The notes below the pieces were generated by a model. It worked only from the letters and a program-made list of their open reading frames with translations, had not been told where the DNA came from and ran no database searches. From Vibrio pelagius (GTDB lineage Bacteria > Pseudomonadota > Gammaproteobacteria > Enterobacterales > Vibrionaceae), in contig NZ_AP025503.1 in NCBI RefSeq assembly GCF_024347575.1, positions 2,108,001 through 2,172,000 on the forward strand: 64,000 nt of DNA. The letters are read 5' to 3'. The position numbers were made by a program, and so were the translations under genes. Positions 30,561 through 39,864 of this stretch are shown here, in pieces. Position 1 is the stretch's first letter. Each line of letters opens with the position of its first letter.

Positions 30561-32027
30561 TTAGAATACAATCTTGTTCTTACCCGTCGTTTTCGCAATA
30601 TAAAGCTTCTCGTCCGCACACTTAAACACTTCATCAAAGCTCAACTGAGTGCTCTCAGACTCAACAATGCAAGCACCACCTGAAACTGTAAAGCCTCCCT
30701 CGATAACATTGGTCGACTGTTCACAAATCGCAGTCTTAACGCGATGGAGAATGTTCTTTAGGGTTTGACGCTCTTCCCCTCTTAGATAGACAACAAACTC
30801 TTCTCCCCCAAAGCGTGCACCAACATCACTGCTACGAACGCCATTGTGGATCTGACGCGCCATATAGCGAATCACTTCGTCGCCTTTATCGTGGCCGAAA
30901 GTATCGTTAATGCTTTTAAAATTATCGATATCAAACACCACTAACACGAACAGATCGTCATGTTGAACATTACGCCAAAATACCTCTAATCCACGTCGAT
31001 TGAGTAACCCCGTCATCGGATCTTTGGCCGCAAGTTCTTTAAAGTAGCCCTTTTCAATTGTGCTGTTGATGTAGAAAAAAATCGTGACCATAAACAGGTA
31101 CACTATGAGTGCAACAAAGAGACTGTGCGTTTCTGTTTTAACAAAAGCTTTCAGCTCTTTCATCACGTCGAGTTGATAAAAGATCCTATGATGGGCTGCA
31201 ACACCATTTAACTCTAAAGGCTGTATCCATACAGCGTCATCCGGCAACAATTGATGGGTCAGGTCGACAATATTTATTTGACCAGCGAGTAAGGGACTTT
31301 GTGATGTCAGTAACTTTGCTGAGTCGATATCCACCGACAACATTCCTTGATGACTGCCCCGATAAAACACGGGTATCGCCATACTAATCACCCTGTCTAG
31401 TGTATCAGTGCGATAAGTTGGACCAGCTAACGTCAGCTTCTCTGGATTATTTGCCGTTCTTTGCCAGTAAGGGCGGCTCTTAATTGTTGACAAGAGTTCT
31501 TTCCCTAGACCTTTGGCAAAGTCCTCCGGTGAAGAGATCACATACCCCTTAGCATCAATAAAATGAACACCAAAATAGTAGTCATCCAGTTGTGCCAAGA
31601 AAGAGAGAATAGGAGCAAGTGCTACTTTTTCACTAGCACTTCGATAAGCATCAGTCGATTCAGAGCACAAGGACTCATTGCCAACCAACATATAGTTAAT
31701 ATCAACGGAAGGAATATCCACCGTCTTACCGTCGGCGAGCAGCATTCCATCAATCGGCCATATACGACACACGCCATCCACCACAGTCTTATTGTGATCT
31801 AAGAAGAGCGGGTTACTCGATTTGTAGTAATTTGAGAAGCTGTAGTCTAAAGCCGTAACCACGGTTGTCGTACGTTCAAAAGCATCAATGATTCTTTGAT
31901 ATTCGTATGTGACTTCTTTCTCTACCGCATCTAAGTGATTTTTGGCAATAAGCGCAAGTAACATACTGATAATAATGGCAGGGAAACCAAAAACAAAGGT
32001 TAGGCTAAAGTGCCTATTAAGTTTCAT
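30561..32027 (-). CDS. Membrane diguanylate cyclase with periplasmic sensor domain
   Basis: Makes cyclic di-GMP, the biofilm/motility switch signal. The 488-residue protein has a membrane helix (about 8-28), a periplasmic Cache-like sensor region (30-300, with YYFGVHFIDAKGYVISSP), a second helix (302-321) and a cytoplasmic GGDEF domain (about 335-488). The active site reads GGEEF (407-411). RSSD at 398-401, five residues upstream, is an intact inhibitory I-site, so product feedback is expected. The ligand is unknown. It is a single-gene unit; the GH13 gene on the same strand ends 186 bases upstream. Confidence 0.93.
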   Translation of the reverse strand: MKLNRHFSLTFVFGFPAIIISMLLALIAKNHLDAVEKEVTYEYQRIIDAFERTTTVVTALDYSFSNYYKSSNPLFLDHNKTVVDGVCRIWPIDGMLLADGKTVDIPSVDINYMLVGNESLCSESTDAYRSASEKVALAPILSFLAQLDDYYFGVHFIDAKGYVISSPEDFAKGLGKELLSTIKSRPYWQRTANNPEKLTLAGPTYRTDTLDRVISMAIPVFYRGSHQGMLSVDIDSAKLLTSQSPLLAGQINIVDLTHQLLPDDAVWIQPLELNGVAAHHRIFYQLDVMKELKAFVKTETHSLFVALIVYLFMVTIFFYINSTIEKGYFKELAAKDPMTGLLNRRGLEVFWRNVQHDDLFVLVVFDIDNFKSINDTFGHDKGDEVIRYMARQIHNGVRSSDVGARFGGEEFVVYLRGEERQTLKNILHRVKTAICEQSTNVIEGGFTVSGGACIVESESTQLSFDEVFKCADEKLYIAKTTGKNKIVF

Positions 32028-32212
32028 AAACTGGATGCTCTTTCGCTTATCTATTTCTCGTCAATATTATTACATCAGCAACGGCATTCAACCCGATAAA
32101 ATTATGTAATTTGTTATTTCACAAATAGAAATGACTCAAAAACTTAGCCCCTCGTCGCAAATAAGTCGAACAAGGGGCTACTTAATGGTAAGGAGTGAGT
32201 AAGCAATAATGA

Positions 32213-34051
32213 TTAGTTCACAAGCACTAAAGAAGAGATAGGATCTATTGATAACTGCAACTGTCCATCATTCATATTCAACACCGAGTTTTCGCAAAAT
32301 GGAACGCTCAAATCACCAGATTCAAGACCCAGTTTCCATACTGGAAGTGTCACCTCAGAGGCATATGTGCCAAGGTTTATGGCAACTAACGTGTGTTCTT
32401 GATCCAAGCTTCGAGCATAAACCAACACGTTGTCGTCACAGTAAAGCTCTTGGTAAGCACCTGTTTGCAAACTTTGGCGATCATGTCTCAACTGAATGAG
32501 TCTCTGAGTAAAGGCAAACCAGTTCGACGTCTGTTCTTCTCCCCACGGGAAACAACGTCGGTTATCTGGGTCTTGACCACCTTCTAGTCCCACTTCAGTA
32601 CCGTAGTAAAGGCAAGGTGTTCCGACGTAGGTCATCAGTAACGTCAGAGCAATAGCTTGTTTCTGTGCATCACCGTCAAGCAATGAGATAAAACGCGCAG
32701 TATCATGACTGTCTAGTTGATTCAATTGAGACAGTTGATTCTGCCAAGGCACTTTTGCACGAGCTTCAGCTAACCAATCAGAGAAATCTCGCATACTGAT
32801 ATCAATTGGATCATAAGCAATGTCTTGCTTAGCCAAAAGAGCGCGAACGGGATGAGCAAAGCCGTAGTAGTTCATCGAGCCATCTTCTTGGTCTCCCTGT
32901 AGCCACGAGGTCGCTTCAAAGAAATGCTCTCCGAGTATGTAGGCATCAGGGTTTTGGCTTTTTGCCGCGTTACGAAACTCTCTCACGTAGTGAGCATTGT
33001 TGTATGCACCCTCGCCTTCGCCAAGCATATGGATCACATCAAAACGCCATCCATCAATGCCATAGGGTGCTTTAAGCCAGTGTTTAATCACCGAATCTTC
33101 TGATTGATAGATGTAGTCTCGAACCGAATCATTGGAGAAGTTCAATACGGGCAGAGAGTTGATACCTTTCCAACCGACGTAACTTTTTGCGTCATCGCCA
33201 TTGAAAAAGTAATAGTCACGATATTCAGAGTTCGGCTGCCCAAAAGCCCCGGCACCACTTTTGCCTGATTTATCAAACCATGGATGCTCTACCGACGTGT
33301 GGTTAAACACCGCATCTAATACCACTCTCATTCCTCGTGAATGCAAATCAGCTGACAGAGCCGCAAACTCTTGATTGGTGCCAAAATGAGAATCGACTTT
33401 GTAATAATCGGTAGTGTCGTATTTATGATTGCTCGGCGATTCGAAGATTGGATTCAAGTACAGTGCCGTAATACCTAAGTCTTGCAAGTAGTTGAGTTTG
33501 CTATGTATACCTGCTAAATCTCCACCGAAGAACTCCGCAGCACCTGTGCCATTGTGACCTTCGACCTCGGTACCCCATTCTTTTACTACTACATCAAGAG
33601 TGCCCTCTTTTAATCGGTACTCGCCAGGCTGAACACTAATCTCGGAGTTCCCGTTACAAAAACGTTCTGGGAAAATCTGGTAAAACACTTGCTCAGCAAC
33701 CCAGCTTGGCGGTTGATGATCAGCATTGTACTTAAAGTGATGCGCACGGCTTGGCATCCGCAAGTGAACGCCTTGTGAGTCCAACCAAAATTGGCCTGTG
33801 TTACTCAATAGCTTAAAAGTATAGTGAGTAATAGACTGATCAGAGTTAAGTGGGATCTTCGCTTCCCAGACAAAGAGCCGTCCTTGTTTCCCGACCAATA
33901 ACATATCCACCAAGTACTCTTCATTATCTGGCTCATGACGCACTTGCACTTTAGTCCAGTCTTCACGATCGGTGTGGAGTTTTAAAGTAAGCACTCTTTG
34001 ATCAAGTCGAACATAGTCGCAAGTTTGAGCATGGAATAGATAAGGATGCAT
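32213..34051 (-). CDS. GH13 alpha-glucanase (maltodextrin glucosidase/neopullulanase-like)
   Basis: Alpha-amylase-family hydrolase that acts on maltodextrins. The 612-residue protein has an N-terminal beta domain like CBM34 (about 1-110), then a (beta/alpha)8 barrel. Catalytic residues are Asp338 (GWRFDV), Glu375 (LGEHFFEA) and Asp450 (LDSHDTARF); the conserved region DAVFNH is at 246-251. There is no signal peptide, so it acts in the cytoplasm, like MalZ or cyclomaltodextrinase. The exact substrate cannot be settled from sequence. No mal genes are adjacent. Confidence 0.9.
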   Translation of the reverse strand: MHPYLFHAQTCDYVRLDQRVLTLKLHTDREDWTKVQVRHEPDNEEYLVDMLLVGKQGRLFVWEAKIPLNSDQSITHYTFKLLSNTGQFWLDSQGVHLRMPSRAHHFKYNADHQPPSWVAEQVFYQIFPERFCNGNSEISVQPGEYRLKEGTLDVVVKEWGTEVEGHNGTGAAEFFGGDLAGIHSKLNYLQDLGITALYLNPIFESPSNHKYDTTDYYKVDSHFGTNQEFAALSADLHSRGMRVVLDAVFNHTSVEHPWFDKSGKSGAGAFGQPNSEYRDYYFFNGDDAKSYVGWKGINSLPVLNFSNDSVRDYIYQSEDSVIKHWLKAPYGIDGWRFDVIHMLGEGEGAYNNAHYVREFRNAAKSQNPDAYILGEHFFEATSWLQGDQEDGSMNYYGFAHPVRALLAKQDIAYDPIDISMRDFSDWLAEARAKVPWQNQLSQLNQLDSHDTARFISLLDGDAQKQAIALTLLMTYVGTPCLYYGTEVGLEGGQDPDNRRCFPWGEEQTSNWFAFTQRLIQLRHDRQSLQTGAYQELYCDDNVLVYARSLDQEHTLVAINLGTYASEVTLPVWKLGLESGDLSVPFCENSVLNMNDGQLQLSIDPISSLVLVN

Positions 34052-34148
34052 AACGAATCTCGAACGTTGATTGATTCGCTAAAGATATGAAAAATCGTCT
34101 AGATCACAATGTGAAAACTATCAGCACTCAGAGCGGATCACGCTTTGT

Positions 34149-34197
34149 AGCCCTACAATGTTCAAATAAAGTTCACTGCTTTGTATTTTGTAGGGCT
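34149..34197. repeat. 10-bp inverted repeat between GH13 and SBP genes
   Basis: AGCCCTACAA (34149-34158) and TTGTAGGGCT (34188-34197) are perfect arms 29 bases apart, ending five bases from the substrate-binding-protein stop codon. There is no T run. It may be an mRNA-end hairpin of that gene or an operator for the GH13 gene. Confidence 0.6.
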
Positions 34198-34201
34198 TAG
34201 T

Positions 34202-35170
34202 TTATTGCACGACTGTCGCTTGGCCTAAAATTGACGAAGGCAGAGTGATTTGGAACTTTTTCAAGGCTTCCAAATTCACTTTCAACGCCGCTCGATTCGG
34301 AGTTTTGACGTCCAAATTACCTGGCTCTTCCCCTTCAAGAATTGCAGCAACATACTCCGCAGTTTCCAGACCAATTTGGTAGTAATCAAGACCAGCGCCG
34401 ATGACGGCACCATTTTTGACATACGCGGTAGTCCCAGCAACAACTGGTGTGTTCTGACTGTCGGATGCTCGGATCAAGTCATCAATGGCGCTCGCTACTG
34501 TGTTATCCGTCATCGCATAGACCACATCAGATTTAGCGGCCACGATACGCGTTTTCTCTTCTACTTCGTCAACGGTAAATACTGGCTCGATATGCAGTAC
34601 TAAACCGTGCTGTTTAGCAGCCGCTTTCAATATAGAGATCAAAGCAACCGCGTTAGACTCCCCAGGATTATAAACAACACCGATAGAGTCAACATCAGGC
34701 ATCAGCTGCTTAATAAGATTGATATGTTGATGTACAGGGGAGAGATCGGACAACCCCGTTACATTACGACCCGGATTTTCCAAACGTCTCACTAATCGAG
34801 CACCAACCGGGTCTGTTACCGCAGTAAACACAACGGGGATAGTGCGCGTTGCTGAAACCAGCGCTTGAGAAGATGGCGTCGCAATCCCGACTAACACGTG
34901 TGGGTTTTTACTCACTAACTCTCTGGCAATTTTAGCCGCTTGTGCTGGCCTGCCGTCTGCGACTTGTGATGTCAGCTCTAAATTTTTTCCATTTTCATAG
35001 CCATGTACCTTTAGGCCATCAATCAGACCTTTATGTGCGGCATTCAGATCAGGGTGATCAATAATCTGAGAGATAGAAACTTTCGCACTACTAGCCAGTG
35101 AGACACTAGAATAGATAAGCACAGCCATACTCAATAAGACGACACTCGACCAATTCGACCCTGTTTTCAT
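34202..35170 (-). CDS. Orphan ABC-transporter substrate-binding protein (TrpX/COG2984 type)
   Basis: A 322-residue secreted solute-binding protein. The N-terminus has a Lys residue, a hydrophobic core (SVVLLSMAVLIYSSVSLA) and a likely signal-peptidase site after SLASS. The mature part matches the COG2984 family (VLVGIATPSSQALVSAT, PVVFTAVTDPVGARLV, GVVYNPGESNA), whose members bind tryptophan/tyrosine or other amino-acid-like ligands. I chose ATG 35170 because AAGGAG lies 6 bases upstream; the longer frame to 35224 adds 18 charged residues that would spoil the signal peptide. No permease or ATPase gene is adjacent. Confidence 0.87.
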   Translation of the reverse strand: MKTGSNWSSVVLLSMAVLIYSSVSLASSAKVSISQIIDHPDLNAAHKGLIDGLKVHGYENGKNLELTSQVADGRPAQAAKIARELVSKNPHVLVGIATPSSQALVSATRTIPVVFTAVTDPVGARLVRRLENPGRNVTGLSDLSPVHQHINLIKQLMPDVDSIGVVYNPGESNAVALISILKAAAKQHGLVLHIEPVFTVDEVEEKTRIVAAKSDVVYAMTDNTVASAIDDLIRASDSQNTPVVAGTTAYVKNGAVIGAGLDYYQIGLETAEYVAAILEGEEPGNLDVKTPNRAALKVNLEALKKFQITLPSSILGQATVVQ

Positions 35171-35204
35171 CGACACTCCTTGTGATGTGCTCTCTTTCCT
35201 ACTG

Positions 35205-35230
35205 CCATATATCCTCTGTTTCATATATGG
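35205..35230. promoter_or_regulatory. Inverted repeat upstream of the SBP gene
   Basis: CCATATAT (35205-35212) and ATATATGG (35223-35230) are exact arms with a 10-base spacer, about 35 bases before the start codon. It could be an operator or a leader hairpin. Confidence 0.4.
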
Positions 35231-35410
35231 GATGGCGTATTATTTCGTTATTGATATTACTACCAGTAAGAGTGAAATAACAGAAGTTAAAAACGGCAAA
35301 AGTGCAACAAGTGTCTAATTTCAGTTCTCGCTTAAAAAAGTAAGCGTGAACAGACTGAAAAAACGATGAAACCGTGCTCACTGCACCTAAGAGATGAGAA
35401 CTAAGGAGAT

Positions 35411-35440
35411 GAAAAACGCCCCAAAAAAATTTTAGGGCGC
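35411..35440 (-). terminator. Terminator of yfbV
   Basis: Read on the minus strand, CGCCC pairs with GGGCG around an A/T inner stem and is followed by TTTTT, 46 bases past the yfbV stop. The remaining gap 35231-35410 shows nothing I can name. Confidence 0.75.
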
Positions 35441-35484
35441 AGTGTTTTAGAAAGGGGTTAAGACCAGATATGGCCAGATAAGAG

Positions 35485-35937
35485 CTAGAACCAACGTTCC
35501 ATAGAAGACTTGTCCAGTTGTCGGAAAGCGCGATTCAAAATAATGGCTAACTCTTTGTAGCGCGGACGTGATTTCATAGGCTCTAGCGCAAAGCCAGTTT
35601 CTATAATCTTTTCGTGCAGTTCACGATACCAAGATACGAGTGCCGGTGGCAGTTGAGTGTTGGAGCGGTTGCCTAACCACCACATACCTTGAAGTGGCAA
35701 ACTAATCGCGAATAACGCCATAACGACAGCTTGCGGCATCGCTTGATAATTGTTGAAGACCATCTGTGTTAAAATGCTGATCGCAGCGATCGCTGGCATT
35801 ACTTTAATGCCAAAACGAGTTGCCTTAATGATACGTTGCTCGGGAAAGATCGCATTTAACTCTTTTCTGACAGGCCAGAGATCCATGTACTTTTGGCCAT
35901 CTTTTAGACTACTGGCTAACCCAACTCTATTGCTCAT
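35485..35937 (-). CDS. yfbV: UPF0208 membrane protein YfbV
   Basis: A 150-residue inner-membrane protein with two hydrophobic segments (about 45-63 and 68-90). In E. coli, YfbV helps keep the Ter macrodomain separate from flanking chromosome regions. The sequence matches the family in length and in the [17 protein letters not shown] and [11 protein letters not shown] motifs. It is divergent from ackA, the same place as in E. coli. GGGAG precedes ATG 35937. Confidence 0.92.
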   Translation of the reverse strand: MSNRVGLASSLKDGQKYMDLWPVRKELNAIFPEQRIIKATRFGIKVMPAIAAISILTQMVFNNYQAMPQAVVMALFAISLPLQGMWWLGNRSNTQLPPALVSWYRELHEKIIETGFALEPMKSRPRYKELAIILNRAFRQLDKSSMERWF

Positions 35938-36281
35938 ATGAGTCTCCCGTTAAAAAAAAGTTGAAACCATCAACTAAAAACGCAAAAAATTGACAAAAAA
36001 TAATATTCTTTCAAATTTTTTTGTTATATTTGCACAATATCGCTATTATTTGCAGACCTCAATCTCATTGTTGCCCTTATTTACAATTTAAGCAACTTTG
36101 AGAAGACTTCTGCAAGGAATGCACAAGCCTCTTTTGGTTAAAAAGTGCGCTTTCACTTTAATACGGAAATTAACGTTTTTTTGACCAAGGTTAGTACGCA
36201 AGCCACCGTGCTTCGTCTATTCTTGAGATTAATTTTCATCTTTAACTGATTTCGATCAGAAAAATTAACAGGTAGTCATTA
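35938..36281. promoter_or_regulatory. yfbV-ackA divergent promoter region
   Basis: 344 AT-rich bases without a gene. CTGAT-TTCG-ATCAG (36246-36259) resembles the FNR consensus TTGAT-N4-ATCAA, with the outer base changed on both sides, and lies about 22 bases before ackA. It may instead be a small hairpin near the ribosome site. No other named motif was recognised. Confidence 0.35.
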
Positions 36282-37478
36282 ATGTCTAAGCTAGTTTTAG
36301 TTTTAAACTGTGGTAGTTCTTCTCTTAAATTCGCAGTTGTTGATGCAGAAACAGGTGCAGAGCATCTAACTGGTCTTGCTGAGTGTCTAGGTCTTCCAGA
36401 AGCTCGTATGAAGTGGAAACTTGACGGCAAACACGAAGCACAACTAGGCGCGGGCGCAGCTCACGTAGAAGCACTATCTTTCATGGTAGAAACTATTCTT
36501 GCTTCTAAGCCAGAGCTTAAAGCTAACCTTGGCGCTATTGGTCACCGTATCGTACACGGTGGCGAGCAGTTCACTCAATCTGCACTGATCACAGATGACG
36601 TTCTTAAGGGTATTGAAGACGCTGCGACTTTTGCACCTCTTCACAACCCAGCTCACCTAATCGGTATCGAAGCGGCTAAACAGAACTTCCCAGGCCTTAA
36701 AAACGTTGCTGTATTTGACACAGCGTTCCACCAAACAATGCCTTCTGAGTCTTACCTATACGCTCTACCGTACAACCTATACAAAGAGCACGGCATCCGT
36801 CGTTACGGCATGCACGGTACTTCTCACCTATTCATCACTCGCGAAGTTGCAAGCCTATTAAACAAGCCAGTTGAAGAAGTTAACATCATCAACTGCCACC
36901 TAGGTAACGGCGCTTCTGTATGTGCAATCAAGAACGGTAAATCTGTAGACACTTCTATGGGTCTTACTCCTCTTGAAGGCCTTGTAATGGGTACTCGTTG
37001 TGGTGACCTAGACCCTGCAATCATCTTCCACCTGCACGACGCACTAGGTTACTCTGTTGAAGAAATCAACAACATGCTAACTAAAGAGTCTGGTCTTGCT
37101 GGTCTAACTGAAGTGACTTCTGACTGTCGTTTCGTTGAAGACAACTACGGTGAGAAAGAAGAAGCAACTCGTGCAATGGACGTGTTCTGTCACCGTCTAG
37201 CTAAGTACGTAGCTGGTTACACTGCAACTCTAGAGGGTCGTCTAGACGCAATCACTTTCACTGGCGGCATCGGCGAAAACTCTGGCCCAATCCGTGAAAT
37301 GGTTCTAAACCGCCTAGGCATCTTCGGCATCGAAGTTGACGGTGAAGCTAACCTTAAAGCTCGTTTCGGCGGCGAAGGTACTATCACTACAGCTAACAGC
37401 CGTATCCCTGCAATGGTTATCTCTACTAACGAAGAGCTAGTGATTGCTGAAGACACTGCACGTCTAGCAGGTCTTTAA
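36282..37478 (+). CDS. ackA: Acetate kinase
   Basis: Interconverts acetyl-phosphate plus ADP and acetate plus ATP; with Pta it forms the acetate overflow/activation path and sets acetyl-phosphate levels. The 398-residue protein has the ASKHA-fold signatures: [11 protein letters not shown] at 5-15, the substrate Arg in GHRIVHGG, catalytic Asp near [17 protein letters not shown], and FTGGIGENS near the C-terminus. Length is standard. It is followed by two terminator-like hairpins before pta. Confidence 0.98.
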   Translation: MSKLVLVLNCGSSSLKFAVVDAETGAEHLTGLAECLGLPEARMKWKLDGKHEAQLGAGAAHVEALSFMVETILASKPELKANLGAIGHRIVHGGEQFTQSALITDDVLKGIEDAATFAPLHNPAHLIGIEAAKQNFPGLKNVAVFDTAFHQTMPSESYLYALPYNLYKEHGIRRYGMHGTSHLFITREVASLLNKPVEEVNIINCHLGNGASVCAIKNGKSVDTSMGLTPLEGLVMGTRCGDLDPAIIFHLHDALGYSVEEINNMLTKESGLAGLTEVTSDCRFVEDNYGEKEEATRAMDVFCHRLAKYVAGYTATLEGRLDAITFTGGIGENSGPIREMVLNRLGIFGIEVDGEANLKARFGGEGTITTANSRIPAMVISTNEELVIAEDTARLAGL

Positions 37479-37489
37479 TCGGAATTTGT

Positions 37490-37519
37490 ACCGCTGGCTT
37501 TAACGAGCCGGCGGTCTTT
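37490..37519 (+). terminator. First hairpin after ackA
   Basis: ACCGCTGGCT pairs with AGCCGGCGGT (one mismatch), followed by CTTTT, 12 bases after the ackA stop. Confidence 0.65.
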
Positions 37520-37532
37520 TGATGAAAATGGG

Positions 37533-37588
37533 GCTCAGCTTCTATTCCTATTCCTACCTTTAAATAGGAATATGAAGTTGAGCTTTTT
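37533..37588 (+). terminator. Long terminator-like hairpin just upstream of pta
   Basis: GCTCAGCTTC-TATTCCTATT pairs with AATAGGAATA-(T)GAAGTTGAGC in a stem of about 20 bp with small mismatches, then six T. Only 29 bases separate it from the pta ATG. Confidence 0.8.
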
Positions 37589-37617
37589 TAATCCAATAGC
37601 AAAAGGTACTCATACGA

Positions 37618-39783
37618 ATGTCTCGTACTATTATGCTTATCCCTACTAGTGCTGGTGTTGGTCTAACTAGCGCAAGCATGGGTGTTCTTCGCGCAATGGA
37701 GCGCAAGGGCGTTAAGGTTTCTTTCTACAAACCAATCTCTCAACCACGTTCTGGTGGTGACCAACCTGATCTAACTTCAACTATCGTTGGTAAAAACAGC
37801 GATGTTAAGATCGGTCAACCTCTAGCGATGTCTGTTGCTGAAAACCTAATCGGTAACGACAACATGGACGAACTGCTAGAAACTGTTGTTGAGCGTTACA
37901 ATCAGATCAACAACGATGCTGACGTAACACTTATCGAAGGTCTAGTACCAACGCGTAAGCACCCATTCGCTAACCAAGTGAACGCAGAAATTGCTGCAAC
38001 ACTTGGCGCAGAGATTGTACTTGTTGCAACTCCGGGTACTGACAACCCAGCGCAACTTAAAGAGCGTATCGAAGTAGCATGTTCTAACTTCGGCGGCACT
38101 AAGAACAAAAACATCTCTGGTGTTATCATCAACAAGCTTAACGCTCCAGTTGATGAAGCAGGCCGTACTCGCCCTGACCTATCTGAAATCTTCGACGATT
38201 CAGACAGCGCAAAACAGAGCGAATTAAAAGTGATGGAGATCTTCAACACTTCTCCTATTCGTGTTCTTGGTTGTGTGCCTTGGAGCATCGAACTAATTGC
38301 AACTCGTGCTGCAGATATGGCTTCTCACCTAAACGCAGAAATCGTTAACGAAGGTGAACTGAATACTCGTCGTATCAAGAGCATCACGTTCTGTGCGCGT
38401 TCACTGCCTCACATGATTGAGCACTTCAAGCCAGGTTCACTACTAGTAACTTCGGCTGACCGTCCTGACGTAATCGTTGCAGCAGCGCTTGCAGCAATGA
38501 ACGGCGTTGAGATCGGTGCAGTACTTCTAACTGGCGGTTACGATATCCCTGCGGAAATCCAAGACCTAATCAAACCAGCTCTAGAAAGCGGCCTACCAAT
38601 CTTCAAAGCACAAGGTAACACTTGGCAGACTTCTCTGAACCTACAAAGCTTCAGCCTAGAAGTTCCAGCTGACGATAAAGAGCGTATCGAGTTCATCAAT
38701 GAACACGTTGCAGGCCACATCGACGGCAACTGGATCGAGTCTATGACTGAAGGTACTCAGAAGTCTCGTCGTCTAAGCCCACCTGCATTCCGTTACCAGC
38801 TAACTGAATTTGCTCGTAAAGCGGCTAAGCGTATCGTTCTTCCTGAAGGTGACGAACCACGTACAGTGAAAGCTGCGGCTATCTGTGCTGAGCGCGGTAT
38901 CGCGGAATGTGTACTTCTAGGTAACCCTGAAGAGATCAAACGTGTTGCTGCACAGCAAGGCGTTGAGCTAGGTGCTGGCGTTAAGATCATCAACTCTGAC
39001 GAAGTACGTGAAAACTACGTTGCTCGTCTAGTTGAACTACGTGGCGCGAAAGGTATGACTGAAGTTGTTGCTCGTGAGAAGCTACAAGATTCAGTATTCC
39101 TAGGCACAATGATGCTTGAGAACGACGAAGTTGACGGCCTAGTTTCTGGTGCTGTTCACACGACGGCGAACACTATCGTTCCTCCGTTCCAAATCATCAA
39201 GACTGCCCCTGATGCGTCTATCGTATCTTCTGTATTCTTCATGCTCCTACCTGACCAAGTACTGGTTTACGGTGACTGTGCGATCAACCCAGATCCAACA
39301 GCTGAGCAGCTTGCTGAAATCGCTATCCAATCTGCTGACTCTGCAGCGGCATTTGGTATCGAACCACGCGTTGCTATGATCTCTTACTCTACTGGTGAAT
39401 CTGGTAAGGGTGCAGACGTAGATAAAGTACGTGAAGCGACGAAACTGGCTAAAGAGAAGCGTCCAGATCTAATCATCGACGGTCCTCTACAGTACGACGC
39501 AGCTATCATGGAAAACGTTGCCGCTTCTAAAGCGCCAAACTCTCCAGTAGCAGGTAAAGCGACAGTATTCGTATTCCCTGACCTAAACACGGGTAACACA
39601 ACTTACAAAGCGGTACAACGTTCAGCAGACCTAGTATCTATCGGTCCAATGCTTCAAGGTATGCGCAAGCCAGTAAATGACCTGTCTCGCGGTGCTCTAG
39701 TTGACGATATCGTGTACACAGTTGCTCTAACGGCTATCCAAGCTGCCCAAGCAGATCAAGCTAAAGAAAAAGTGGTTAACTAA
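37618..39783 (+). CDS. pta: Phosphate acetyltransferase
   Basis: Converts acetyl-CoA and phosphate to acetyl-phosphate. The 721-residue protein is the long, three-domain type: an N-terminal P-loop-like domain (about 1-230, [14 protein letters not shown]), a DRTGG domain (about 230-350) and the catalytic C-terminal domain (about 390-715, with [20 protein letters not shown] and FPDLNTGN). The N-terminal domains sense NADH/pyruvate in E. coli. AAAAGG lies 12 bases before the ATG. Confidence 0.98.
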   Translation: MSRTIMLIPTSAGVGLTSASMGVLRAMERKGVKVSFYKPISQPRSGGDQPDLTSTIVGKNSDVKIGQPLAMSVAENLIGNDNMDELLETVVERYNQINNDADVTLIEGLVPTRKHPFANQVNAEIAATLGAEIVLVATPGTDNPAQLKERIEVACSNFGGTKNKNISGVIINKLNAPVDEAGRTRPDLSEIFDDSDSAKQSELKVMEIFNTSPIRVLGCVPWSIELIATRAADMASHLNAEIVNEGELNTRRIKSITFCARSLPHMIEHFKPGSLLVTSADRPDVIVAAALAAMNGVEIGAVLLTGGYDIPAEIQDLIKPALESGLPIFKAQGNTWQTSLNLQSFSLEVPADDKERIEFINEHVAGHIDGNWIESMTEGTQKSRRLSPPAFRYQLTEFARKAAKRIVLPEGDEPRTVKAAAICAERGIAECVLLGNPEEIKRVAAQQGVELGAGVKIINSDEVRENYVARLVELRGAKGMTEVVAREKLQDSVFLGTMMLENDEVDGLVSGAVHTTANTIVPPFQIIKTAPDASIVSSVFFMLLPDQVLVYGDCAINPDPTAEQLAEIAIQSADSAAAFGIEPRVAMISYSTGESGKGADVDKVREATKLAKEKRPDLIIDGPLQYDAAIMENVAASKAPNSPVAGKATVFVFPDLNTGNTTYKAVQRSADLVSIGPMLQGMRKPVNDLSRGALVDDIVYTVALTAIQAAQADQAKEKVVN

Positions 39784-39802
39784 TTTTCTTTTATAGAAAG
39801 CA

Positions 39803-39834
39803 AAAACCCTAGATGTTTATCTAGGGTTTTTTTA
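39803..39834. terminator. Bidirectional terminator after pta
   Basis: AAAACCCTAGAT (39803-39814) pairs with ATCTAGGGTTTT (39819-39830), followed by T. It serves pta and the convergent reductase gene. Confidence 0.92.
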
Positions 39835-39864
39835 TGTCTGGACTAAAGGGAATAATAGGTAATC

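Noticed and set aside
35171..35224. A longer N-terminus for the orphan substrate-binding protein
   Set aside because: It would put 18 charged residues in front of a clean signal peptide and ignore the AAGGAG located just before ATG 35170.
35938..36245. A small-RNA gene upstream of ackA
   Set aside because: The region is AT-rich, but I see no promoter-plus-terminator pair that would define a transcript.
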